A DNA stretch of 50,177 bases from Eisenbergiella porci (GTDB taxonomy: Bacteria; Bacillota; Clostridia; Lachnospirales; Lachnospiraceae): contig NZ_VUMI01000041.1 of the NCBI RefSeq assembly GCF_009696275.1, forward strand, positions 1 through 50,177. Reading direction: 5' to 3'. Each line of letters starts with the position of its first letter. Position 1 is the first letter of the stretch. The translations under genes and the position numbers were made by a program. Below, in pieces: positions 27,801 to 34,453 of the stretch. The notes under the pieces are model-generated. The model was not told the DNA's origin and did not search any database. It saw only the letters and a list, made by a program, of their open reading frames with translations.

Positions 27801-28612
27801 TTGTCATCCCTGCCCTTAAAAATCTCCTCCCTGGTATCCTGATAGCTCTGGTAGGTGCTTTCCATGGGCGTCCTGTAATAGCCCTCGCCGAATTCCACGT
27901 TCTTCAGCTCGGTGGAGAAGGTGGTGTGGCGGCAGTGATCCGACCAGTAGGTATCCAGCACGCGGATTTCCGTCATGGAAGGATTTCTTTTTTCTTCCCC
28001 GGCAAAATAGTTCTGGATATGCTTGAAATCCTTGAAGGTCATTGCCAGGCCCAGAGAAGAATACAGAGCCTTCAGCTCCTCCTCGGGCAGATCCTTGAAG
28101 CCGTCAAAAATTTTCACATCCGCGGGTTCTTCAAACACGGTTTCCAGCGTTTCCGGCTTTATCATATCCGTTTCCCTGGAATCCACAGGGTTGATGCAGT
28201 ATGCCTTTATTCTGTCAAACTTATCATCCGTCAGCTTTCCGGTAATCAGATAGGTTACCGCCGTCCTGATGATAGGCTCTTCCTCTTCGTTCAAAAACTT
28301 CACGCACTGCAGGGCAGAATCCGCTCTCTGGTCAAACTGTCCGGGCAGAAATTCCACGGAAAAAACTCTTCCGTTCTCCGGAACCTCAATCTGTTCTCTG
28401 TAAAGAATATCTACCGGCGGTTCGGAAAACACCGTGGTGCAGGCCTTTTCAAAAACCTCGTCGCTGATATGCTCCACATCGTAGCGGATGAACATCCTCA
28501 CATCCTCTACTTCCTTCAGGTTCAGATAGTTCTTCAGATCGCCTTTCAGTTCCTTCGCTTTCACGGCAAAAGGGGCTTTCTTCTCTACATAGATACGTCT
28601 TACATTTCCCAT
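24821..28612 (-). CDS. purL: Phosphoribosylformylglycinamidine synthase, single-chain
   Basis: A 1,263-residue purine enzyme converting FGAR, glutamine and ATP to FGAM. It combines the PurS-like N-terminus, two AIRS-type synthetase halves (SDHCRHTTFSTEL, FKNETHNHPTEIEPFGGAATC, GGKDSMSGTF) and a C-terminal class I glutaminase domain (FPGTNCEYDSARAFERAGA, nucleophile Cys in CLGICNGFQAL, SHGEGRF). This long layout is common in Clostridia, while Bacillus splits it into PurL, PurQ and PurS. The start at 28612 follows GGAGGAGCC; 29 open upstream codons lack a site and family resemblance. It is monocistronic: a good promoter lies about 200 bp upstream and a terminator directly downstream. Confidence 0.98.
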   Translation of the reverse strand: MGNVRRIYVEKKAPFAVKAKELKGDLKNYLNLKEVEDVRMFIRYDVEHISDEVFEKACTTVFSEPPVDILYREQIEVPENGRVFSVEFLPGQFDQRADSALQCVKFLNEEEEPIIRTAVTYLITGKLTDDKFDRIKAYCINPVDSRETDMIKPETLETVFEEPADVKIFDGFKDLPEEELKALYSSLGLAMTFKDFKHIQNYFAGEEKRNPSMTEIRVLDTYWSDHCRHTTFSTELKNVEFGEGYYRTPMESTYQSYQDTREEIFKGRDDKFICLMDLALMGMRKLKKEGKLQDMEESDEINACSVIVPVEMDYGDGPVTEEWLVFFKNETHNHPTEIEPFGGAATCLGGAIRDPLSGRGYVYQAMRVTGAADPTVPVADTLKGKLSQKKLVRGAADGYSSYGNQIGLATGYVKEIYHPNYVAKRMEIGAVMGAAPRKNVIRETSDPGDIIILLGGRTGRDGCGGATGSSKVHTEESIETCGAEVQKGNAPTERKIQRLFRRAEVSRLIKKCNDFGAGGVSVAIGELADGLRVDLDKVPKKYAGLDGTELAISESQERMAVVVAPEDVDTFLGYAVEENLEAVSVAVVTKEPRLVLTWRGKEIVNISRAFLDTNGAHQETNVYVDIPAEGSSYFDKYAVPEAGEALEAGDVKKAWLTLLSNLNVCSQKGLVEMFDSSIGAGSVLMPYGGKYQLTETQAMVAKLPVLKGKTDTVTMMSYGFDPYLSSWSPYHGAIYAVTESMAKIVAAGGDFHKIRFTFQEYFRRMTEDPERWSQPFAALLGAFDAQVGYGLPSIGGKDSMSGTFNDIDVPPTLVSFAVDVAKEKNIITPEFKTPGSKIVRFCLERDDFDIPVYESVMELYDRISEMIRDGVIVSAYALDSKGAAAALPKMAFGNHLGVELSEEADLKELFENSLGDIIAEVPADKFNLIDTAYELIGTITKEPAVTFGEVKIALDDMLAAWKGTLEKVFPTRASQETDPVNTGLYQADSIYICKNKVTKPTVFIPVFPGTNCEYDSARAFERAGASVVTKVFKNLSAEDIRDSVGEFEKAINEAQIIMFPGGFSAGDEPDGSAKFFATAFQNAKIKEAVMKLVNERDGLCLGICNGFQALIKLGLVPFGEIAGQTVDSPTLTFNTVNRHISKMVYTKVVSNKSPWLAGAQLGKTYVTPASHGEGRFVASEDWIRRLFENGQVATQYADPEGNISMDEEWNVNGSYAAIEGITSPDGRILGKMAHVERRGDSVAINIYGEQDLKIFESGVAYFK

Positions 28613-28813
28613 GAATGGCTCCTCCAAATGTTTGTGGCCGGCTTTTCTTTTTTCCCAAGCGCCGGCTGCTTGGAGCATGCAAAAAACTGTCCTCCGCAAT
28701 ATATATCAGTCCTGCGGAAATGAATTCCGTTACACGCTCCACCCTGCTGACAGCAGCCTTTTTCCTTCCCTGGCAAATCCTGGCGCTGTCCTGCAGGCGG
28801 GCATTCTCTTCTT
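28613..28813 (-). other. About 200-nt leader of purL
   Basis: The distance from the predicted start point (near 28807) to the purL ATG is about 195 nt. It contains a GCCGGC...GCCGGC stem near 28640-28670 but no recognisable purine riboswitch core or intrinsic terminator. Its role is unknown. Confidence 0.4.
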
Positions 28814-28841
28814 ATTATACAAAATCCGCGGGTTTTTTCAA
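28814..28841 (-). promoter_or_regulatory. Probable purL promoter
   Basis: On the minus strand -35 TTGAAA (28836-28841) and -10 TATAAT (28814-28819) are 16 bp apart. Confidence 0.65.
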
Positions 28842-28904
28842 TGCAAATTGTTGAAATTAAGTGAAGTTTGTAAGTCAGGCCAGGCTTTGCCTGCCGCCGG
28901 GTGC

Positions 28905-29073
28905 TTTTTATATCCGTCCCACGGCGAAAGTCACAGAAAACCAGGAACAGGCGGTGCGAAACTGTGCAGGATGCCAGCATATACCGGAAATTCCATTGCC
29001 GCCCTCCAGGGCGTCCGCCATTTTCCCAAACCTGCGCTCTTCGTCCAGCATGCCGTAAAGCTCTTATTCATGA
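28905..29073 (-). other. Possible 5' remnant of a lost gene
   Basis: On the minus strand a good GGAGG precedes ATG AAT AAG at about 29071. Read straight, the frame gives a 45-codon peptide of poor character. If one base is restored near the fourth codon, the sequence reads MNKELYGMLDEERRFGKMAD and onward to a stop near 28908, which has protein-like composition. I suspect a truncated, frameshifted gene start, but no family is recognised. Confidence 0.25.
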
Positions 29074-29258
29074 CGCCTTTCCTCCTCCAGCATCATGGCC
29101 GCCTGGGGTATTTCGGACTTCATGTTTTCATAAATTTCACCGCTGATCTGCTCGTCCTTCTGCATGCGCTTCACCACAAAAGTAAAACCCAGAACCGCTG
29201 ACAGCAGCTTCAGCCAGAAAATATGGAAGCCCTTCGGCCTGACCTCCTCCTTTGTCAC
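29064..29258 (-). CDS. Small hypothetical single-pass membrane protein
   Basis: A 64-codon frame starting with GTG at 29258. Residues about 13-30 (FWLKLLSAVLGFTFVVK) form one hydrophobic helix followed by a charged, probably cytoplasmic, tail rich in Glu and Lys. The GTG overlaps the stop of a 13-codon upstream frame (MIDYRNMPAYGNR) as GTGA, so either a leader peptide is coupled to it or one gene has been split by a frameshift. An extended -10 (TGCTATAAT) lies at 29333-29338 on the minus strand. No family is recognised; coding status is uncertain. Confidence 0.4.
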   Translation of the reverse strand: MTKEEVRPKGFHIFWLKLLSAVLGFTFVVKRMQKDEQISGEIYENMKSEIPQAAMMLEEERRHE

Positions 29259-29501
29259 CGATTTCCATACGCCGGCATGTTTCTGTAATCAATCATTTAA
29301 AGGCATCCTGACGTTTTGTGCCGATATCTTAAATTATAGCAAAATTTCTAAATATTTATTTAATTTTTAATGTAATTGCTTTTTTTCGGTATTTTTGTGT
29401 GCTATTATGTTCACATTATTTAAGAGTAGATTTTTTATGGCCGTCCGGACCATTAATGCAGGGCTGCCAGCCACAGGAAAAGAAAGCTTAAGGAAATGCC
29501 T

Positions 29502-30182
29502 ATGAAATATTTTAAAATGTTTTTAAAGAAGCTGCTGCGTTATGTTTTAAAACCGCTGTCCTTTCTGCCGGCGCTTATGATGATGTTTGTGATATTTAAT
29601 TTTTCCGCCCAGGACGGGACAGCCTCCAGTTCAGTGAGCAGTACGGTGAGCGTACGGTTCGTCCAGGTGTGTGACAGAGCCCTGGACAGGGGATGGACCG
29701 ATGCGCAGATCGCACATTATGCGGAACGGATTGAACATTATGTACGCAAGCTGGCGCATGTGACGGAATATTTCCTGCTTGCCGTCGCCGTATCCTTCCC
29801 ACTGTATGTATACCGTCTGCGGGGCTGGCGGCTGGTGCTTGCCGCCGGGCTGTTCTGCGTGTGCTTCGCCGGTCTGGACGAATGGCATCAGTCCTTTGTG
29901 CCGGGCCGTTCTCCCTCTCCAAGGGATGTGGCTATCGACAGCATCGGTATCTTTGCCGGGATTGAACTGACACGGCTGATCTGCTTTATTGGGCGAAAGA
30001 CCATTTTCAGGCCGCTTTCCATGGATGGAAGGCAGGAGGAAGAGGAACGGCAGGACGATGGGGAGGATTCCTTCCGGGAAAGACGGGATTACAGAAAACC
30101 TCTCCCGGACAGGGGCAAACGGGGGGGGGTGGAGCCCGCATATACCCATCGTTATACAGGTGAGCTTCCTATCGTAAAATAA
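29502..30182 (+). CDS. VanZ-like membrane protein
   Basis: A 226-residue integral membrane protein with about four helices. VanZ signatures are present: FNFSAQDG early, RKLAHVTEYFLLA in the middle (about residue 85) and GLDEWHQSFVPGRSPSPRDV (about residue 128). VanZ proteins are linked to low-level teicoplanin resistance or envelope functions, but most homologues are uncharacterised. I chose ATG 29502 because AAGG lies 8 nt upstream; the ATG two codons earlier overlaps the site. The C-terminal 50 residues are hydrophilic and include a G9 homopolymer (30121-30129) that could slip. It has no obvious operon partner. Confidence 0.88.
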   Translation: MKYFKMFLKKLLRYVLKPLSFLPALMMMFVIFNFSAQDGTASSSVSSTVSVRFVQVCDRALDRGWTDAQIAHYAERIEHYVRKLAHVTEYFLLAVAVSFPLYVYRLRGWRLVLAAGLFCVCFAGLDEWHQSFVPGRSPSPRDVAIDSIGIFAGIELTRLICFIGRKTIFRPLSMDGRQEEEERQDDGEDSFRERRDYRKPLPDRGKRGGVEPAYTHRYTGELPIVK

Positions 30183-30402
30183 ATGGCAAGATAAAATGCA
30201 GGTTCCTGAATGCAGGGGCTTTACGGTTTTTACTGTTTTTACTGATTTCGCGGCGTTTACGTATTTTCCTACGGGAAAACGGGAATGAAAAGAAGGTTAC
30301 ATTGCTGTTAGGCCCCCTGTACCATCTTTACAGCAGGGAAGACAAACAACAGGCCCTGCGCGAGGCGATTCCCGGTAATTTATACAAATAGTTTCCGATA
30401 AA
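30183..30402 (+). other. Intergenic segment with a short coding-like remnant
   Basis: From about 30182 to a TAG at 30389-30391 one plus frame is open without an ATG. Its translation is protein-like (NAGALRFLLFLLISRRLR, then LLLGPLYHLYSREDKQQ and a short tail). With no start codon or ribosome site it looks like the end of a lost membrane-protein gene. No family is recognised. Confidence 0.3.
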
Positions 30403-30466
30403 AAGGCTGCGCCCATTCCGTTTCTGCAGATCAGAAAACGGAATCGGGCCGCAGCCTTCCTTTTTT
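30403..30466. terminator. Bidirectional terminator between VanZ-like and GH42 genes
   Basis: AAGGCTGCG (30403-30411) pairs with CGCAGCCTT (30450-30458), and an inner ATTCCGTTT/AAACGGAAT-like stem extends it. T-runs follow on both strands, TTTTTT on plus and TTTTT on minus, suiting these convergent genes. Confidence 0.85.
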
Positions 30467-30489
30467 ATACACTTACATCAGCTGTACTG

Positions 30490-32538
30490 TCACAGACCGT
30501 CTGCCTGCTTTTCAGCAAGAATCAGGCATTCATAGGGCTTCAGCACGACCTTGCCCTCCACCCTGGCTCCATCGGCCACTCTCGTATAGGTATCGGGGAG
30601 CTCCGCCTCCGCTTCCGAAGCGTTGAAATTCTGAAGGAACCAGAGGTTCCTTTCCCCCTCTCTGCGGGACGCGGTGACGCCGTAGGGCAGCTTTCCGGTA
30701 AACGCGCCGTCCACATTGTTTTCCCCTGCCAGCTGTGCGTAAAAAGCCCGTAGGAAATCCGCTTCCGTTTCGCAGGCCAAATAATATGCCTTGCCATTTC
30801 CGTACCTTTTACAGGTCAGCGCGGGAAGCCCTGCGTAATAATCGGCCTCATAGGATGCAAGCACCTCCGTGCCGGATCCGGGCACCACATGGGATACCTC
30901 GCGCAGACAGCCTGTCTGATAGGATTTTCCCCCGAAATAAATACTGTTGGGATGATATTCGTTGGCCGCATCCATTTCCTCGGTGCAAATTCCCAGCACC
31001 TCCTCCAGCGGGTGCCTGTCGAGAATGCACAGGTCAGTTTCATCCACCACGCCGCTGAAATAGGTGGATACATAGCAGCCGCCGGCCTCCACGTAGGCTT
31101 TCACTTTAGCCGCATAGCCTTTTTTATACAAATAATTCAGAGGGGCCGTTACAAGACGGTAGCCGCTCAGATCGCTGTCCTCATCCACAAAATCCACATC
31201 GATTCCCATTTCCCAGAAGGGCTTGAAATGGGCCAGCACCGTATCCAAATAGGCCATATCTCTTCTCGGCCCCTGGATATCCTCCAGCGCCCACCAGTTT
31301 TCCCAGTCAAAAACAATGGCTGCCTCAGGCCGGTTGCAGGTGGGATAAACGGCGTCCGAAATCTGCTCCATACGCTGTCCCAGGGCAGACACCTCGCGGA
31401 AAACACGGGTATTGCTTCCATTTCTGTGATCCACCACCGCGCCGTGGAATTTTTCCGAGCTTCCCCGGCTCTTCCGCCACTGGAAATACTGGACGCTGTT
31501 GCTGCCGCAGGCAACGGCCTGGAGGGAAGAAAGCTCATGCAGGCCGGGACGCTTCTGGGTATTCACCGGCTTCCAGTTCACAATGGACGGCGTGCTTTCC
31601 ATTAAAAGGAAAGGCGCCTTTTTCAGACTGCGCATCAGCGTATGGCAGGCCGCCGCCCGCACTGCGATATCCACCTCATCCTTTTTACTGTGCCATTCCG
31701 GATAAGAGTCCCAGGAAATAATATCCAGTTGGGGCGCGAACTTGAAGTAATCCAGAGGCTTGAAAAATTCCATCATATTGATGGTGACGGGCAGCACGCT
31801 GTATTTGAGGACGGCATGGATTTCTTCCTTACAGAAATCCTGGATCTGATGGCTGACGAAACGCTTCCAGTCCAGATTCAGGCCGTGCAGGCCGTTTTCT
31901 CCGTTGGGCACAGGGCTGTGGATCTGGGACCAGTCGGTGTAGGTATGGCTCCAGAAGGTGGTCCACCAGGCATGGTTTAAGTTGTCCAGGGTTTTATATT
32001 TTTCCTTCAGCCACTCGCGGAAAGCCTGCTGGCAATGCGGGCAGTGACAGGACGCGTCGGATCCGTTGCCGCCGTATTCATTGGAAATATGCCACAGGAT
32101 CACGCCGGGATGGTTTCCCAGATGGCGGGACAGCTCGTGGTTGATTTTCTTCATCTTTTTGCGCATCACAGGGGAGGTATAACAGAAATTGTGTCTCCTG
32201 CCCGGCAGATTCCTCACGCCGTCCGGCCCCATCTGCCTTACCTCTTCATATTTGGCCGTCATCCAGTGGGGCATTGCTCCTGTGGGTGTGGCCAGGATGG
32301 TGTAAATACCGTTTTCAAACAAACGGTCAATGATTCTGCGCAGCCAGCCGAAATGGAATTCCCCTTCCTCCGGCTCCAGCTTCGCCCAGGAAAAAATCCC
32401 CAGGGAAACGCAGTTTACGTGGGCCTCCTTCATCAGCCGGATATCCTCCTCCAGCACCTGGGGGCAGTCAATCCACTGCTCCGGATTGTAATCCCCGCCA
32501 TGAAGGAGATGGGGATATTTGGTGATAATTTCTTTCAT
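30490..32538 (-). CDS. GH42 beta-galactosidase (zinc-cluster subtype)
   Basis: A 682-residue family 42 beta-galactosidase. The barrel begins LLHGGDYNPEQW; the acid/base is E154 in WHISNEYGG and the nucleophile E314 in LLMESTPS. Cysteines C119 (HNFCYTSP), C164, C166 and C169 (CHCPHC) match the structural zinc cluster of the Thermus A4-type enzymes and are missing from the other GH42 at 3876-5924, so the two are distinct subtypes rather than recent duplicates. The ATG at 32538 follows GAGGAGG. No signal peptide. It lies 17 bp downstream of a damaged HAD phosphatase gene with which it was probably co-transcribed. Confidence 0.96.
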   Translation of the reverse strand: MKEIITKYPHLLHGGDYNPEQWIDCPQVLEEDIRLMKEAHVNCVSLGIFSWAKLEPEEGEFHFGWLRRIIDRLFENGIYTILATPTGAMPHWMTAKYEEVRQMGPDGVRNLPGRRHNFCYTSPVMRKKMKKINHELSRHLGNHPGVILWHISNEYGGNGSDASCHCPHCQQAFREWLKEKYKTLDNLNHAWWTTFWSHTYTDWSQIHSPVPNGENGLHGLNLDWKRFVSHQIQDFCKEEIHAVLKYSVLPVTINMMEFFKPLDYFKFAPQLDIISWDSYPEWHSKKDEVDIAVRAAACHTLMRSLKKAPFLLMESTPSIVNWKPVNTQKRPGLHELSSLQAVACGSNSVQYFQWRKSRGSSEKFHGAVVDHRNGSNTRVFREVSALGQRMEQISDAVYPTCNRPEAAIVFDWENWWALEDIQGPRRDMAYLDTVLAHFKPFWEMGIDVDFVDEDSDLSGYRLVTAPLNYLYKKGYAAKVKAYVEAGGCYVSTYFSGVVDETDLCILDRHPLEEVLGICTEEMDAANEYHPNSIYFGGKSYQTGCLREVSHVVPGSGTEVLASYEADYYAGLPALTCKRYGNGKAYYLACETEADFLRAFYAQLAGENNVDGAFTGKLPYGVTASRREGERNLWFLQNFNASEAEAELPDTYTRVADGARVEGKVVLKPYECLILAEKQADGL

Positions 32539-32555
32539 AATGCGTCCTCCTCTTT

Positions 32556-33023
32556 CTATTCTCTGTCAGCATCTGCCGCGGCATTTTTTTCCATATTCAT
32601 GGCATAGCTCAGGCCCGCTTTCTTCAGCATGGCCATATCGTTTTCACTGTCCCCAAAGGCAAGCACCTCTTCCAGGAAAAATTCCTCCTTTGCGGCCAAA
32701 AGCTTCAGGGCGCTGCCCTTATCCACTCCTTTGTTGGTAAAATCCAGCCAGCCGTTTCCGCCGTCCACCACATTCAGATACTGATCATATTTTTCATGGA
32801 ACCAGGCCTCCTTATCGGCAGGGATTCCCTGCGGAAAGAAAATTGAAATCTTAATCATGGGAACGGGCATTTCTTCGAAATTTTCCAGGACAGTCACCTG
32901 ATTTTTTACCTTTTCCCGCAGGAGAACCGGGAAGCGGGGATCCACCTCGTCCACATGCTGCGCGCCGTCCTTTAAAATCGTGCCGTCAAAGTCACTTGCG
33001 ATCACTCGTATATTGTCTGTCAT
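32556..33023 (-). pseudogene. HAD-IIB (Cof-like) phosphatase with a large internal in-frame deletion
   Basis: The 155-codon frame keeps the first HAD motif (SDFDGT, D11 and D13) and, after only about 15 more residues, joins (near residue 28, DEVDPRF) to the C-terminal half. There motif III (KGVDKGSALKLL) and motif IV (GDSENDMAML) are intact. Family members have about 260-270 residues; motif II (Ser/Thr) and the first part of the C2 cap, roughly 95-110 residues, are missing. The join is in frame, so a protein is still made, but without motif II and a complete cap it is probably inactive on its normal sugar-phosphate-type substrate. An alternative is an unusual minimal HAD. It lies directly upstream of the second GH42. 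Confidence 0.8.
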
Positions 33024-33176
33024 ATTTTTCCCTTCTTATTATTGCAGGCAGGAAACGGATATTGCTAATCTTTCCTGCTTAATTAACTGTTCAGTTCCTT
33101 CACAGTTATCTAATATTCTACTATATTTATAGGATTTCCCATAGTATTTTTTTGTAAAATTTTCTTAAAAAGGGGC
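33024..33176. promoter_or_regulatory. Upstream region of the HAD-GH42 operon with two stem-loops
   Basis: Contains a hairpin GCAGGAAA-N15-TTTCCTGC at 33048-33078 and the palindrome at 33085-33107. AT-rich TATAAA-like boxes on the minus strand near 33130 may be the promoter, but no clear -35 pairs with them. Confidence 0.4.
33085..33107 (-). repeat. Dispersed 23-bp palindrome, copy 3 (AACTGT-N11-ACAGTT)
   Basis: On the minus strand AACTGTGAAGGAACTGAACA plus GTT. It shares 20 of 23 positions with the copy at 19347-19369, differing only in three loop positions, and 18 of 23 with the weaker copy at 11281-11303. Confidence 0.65.
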
Positions 33177-33206
33177 TTGCTTTTCCCCTGTATGCTATGC
33201 TATAAT
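33177..33206 (+). promoter_or_regulatory. Promoter of tRNA-Trp
   Basis: -35 TTGCTT (33177-33182) and -10 TATAAT (33201-33206) are 18 bp apart, ending 31 bp before the mature tRNA. Confidence 0.8.
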
Positions 33207-33237
33207 ACAATTCGTCGGTTCGGTAAGAGCTGATTGT

Positions 33238-33308
33238 AGGAGCATAGTTCAAAGGTAGAACAGTGGTCTCCAAAACCATCGATGTGGGTTCGATTCCTAC
33301 TGCTCCTG
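33238..33308 (+). tRNA. tRNA-Trp (anticodon CCA)
   Basis: Acceptor AGGAGCA pairs with TGCTCCT, with discriminator G and no encoded CCA. The D arm is AGTTCAAAGGTAGAACA-like, the anticodon arm GTGGT-CTCCAAA-ACCAT (CCA), and the T loop TTCGATT. It is a single tRNA gene with its own promoter and terminator. Confidence 0.95.
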
Positions 33309-33310
33309 TA

Positions 33311-33340
33311 AAAAAGCCTGAGTTTCTCAGGCTTTTTTTT
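33311..33340. terminator. Bidirectional terminator between tRNA-Trp and dapA
   Basis: AGCCTGAG (33315-33322) and CTCAGGCT (33326-33333) form an 8-bp stem with a 3-nt loop. T8 follows on the plus strand and T6 on the minus strand, so it can serve tRNA-Trp and the convergent dapA. Confidence 0.9.
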
Positions 33341-33421
33341 GCTGTTTTACTTGAACTTTCCAGCTTTTTTATGAGTATAATTAATCCTTCCGCAGCCGGA
33401 CACCTCTTTTGGCGCCCTCCT

Positions 33422-34327
33422 TCACTCCTTCACACTCTCTTCAACCAGCCCATAATCCCTAAGCACCTGCAGCAACCTTTCCGTCTTAACACTATCCATA
33501 TCACACAAAGGCAGCCTGCATTCTCCCACATCATACCCCATAGCGCGCATGGCCTGCTTCACAGGAATCGGATTCACATCCATAAACAGGGCCTGCATCA
33601 GTTCCAGATATTTCAGCTGCAGCCTTTTGCTCTCCTCACAGTTCCCGTCAAAATAAGCCTGACAGATGTCATGGGTTTCCCGGGGCAGCAGATTTCCCAC
33701 CACCGAAATCACCCCCTGCGCCCCCAGAGCCAGCGCAGTGGTTATCTGATCGTCATTTCCCGTATAAATCGTAAGGTTCTCCCCGCAAAGCGCCGCTATC
33801 CCGGCTATCTGCGAGAAATTACCGCTTGCCTCCTTACAACCCGCAATACTGTCAATCTCACTCAGCCTCCGGTACGTCTCCGGCAGAATATTCACCCCTG
33901 TCCTGGAAGGTACATTATACAGAATCACCGGCAGTCCCGTGGCCTGTGCACAGGCCCTGAAATGACGGTACAGCCCCTCCTGGGACGTCTTATTATAGTA
34001 TGGCGTCACATGAAGCAGCCCATCCACCCCGATTTTCTCACACTCCTGCGACATCCAGACAGCATGGGCCGTATTATTGCTGCCAGCCCCGGCAATCACC
34101 GGAATTCTTCCGGCAATCTCCTTCACCGCAAACTCCACAAGCTCCAGATGCTCATCATCATCCAGCGTGGCATTTTCCCCCGTTGTCCCGGCTACCACCA
34201 CAGCATCCGCCCCGCCGTCCGCCTGCCTGTCAAGAAGCTTTTTGAACACCGGATAATTAATCTCCCCATTTTCCTTCATCGGCGTAATAATCGCCGTCCC
34301 CACTCCCCTGAAAATCACTTTCTTCAT
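33422..34327 (-). CDS. dapA: 4-Hydroxy-tetrahydrodipicolinate synthase
   Basis: A 301-residue TIM-barrel enzyme condensing pyruvate with aspartate semialdehyde in lysine/diaminopimelate synthesis. Active-site residues are visible: TTGE (T48, T49), Y111 in PYYNKTSQEG, Y137 and R142 in YNVPSRTG, and the Schiff-base Lys K165 in GCKEASGN. These support true DapA over N-acetylneuraminate lyase, though members of this superfamily can be misassigned. I chose ATG 34327, behind GGGAGCGG; four more upstream codons are open. It lies downstream of the second two-component pair on the same strand and probably has its own promoter, with weak boxes near 34385-34410. Confidence 0.94.
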   Translation of the reverse strand: MKKVIFRGVGTAIITPMKENGEINYPVFKKLLDRQADGGADAVVVAGTTGENATLDDDEHLELVEFAVKEIAGRIPVIAGAGSNNTAHAVWMSQECEKIGVDGLLHVTPYYNKTSQEGLYRHFRACAQATGLPVILYNVPSRTGVNILPETYRRLSEIDSIAGCKEASGNFSQIAGIAALCGENLTIYTGNDDQITTALALGAQGVISVVGNLLPRETHDICQAYFDGNCEESKRLQLKYLELMQALFMDVNPIPVKQAMRAMGYDVGECRLPLCDMDSVKTERLLQVLRDYGLVEESVKE

Positions 34328-34453
34328 ATCCGCTCCCATCCGCGCGCCGCACCCGGTCCGCTTCCACTATTCTAACTCTTTATAAATATCATAATGCAAA
34401 AATCAAAAAATGTGTGCCTGAATTTATTATTTTTATTACCCGGCAGCAGAAAA

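Noticed and set aside
25196-28723. Two plus-strand frames of more than 500 codons opposite purL
   Set aside because: Both are exact antisense of purL synthetase domains. Their composition mirrors purL codon use and they lack start signals.
28613-28813. Purine riboswitch in the purL leader
   Set aside because: No purine aptamer core (UAUA...three-way junction loops) and no terminator/antiterminator pair could be found.
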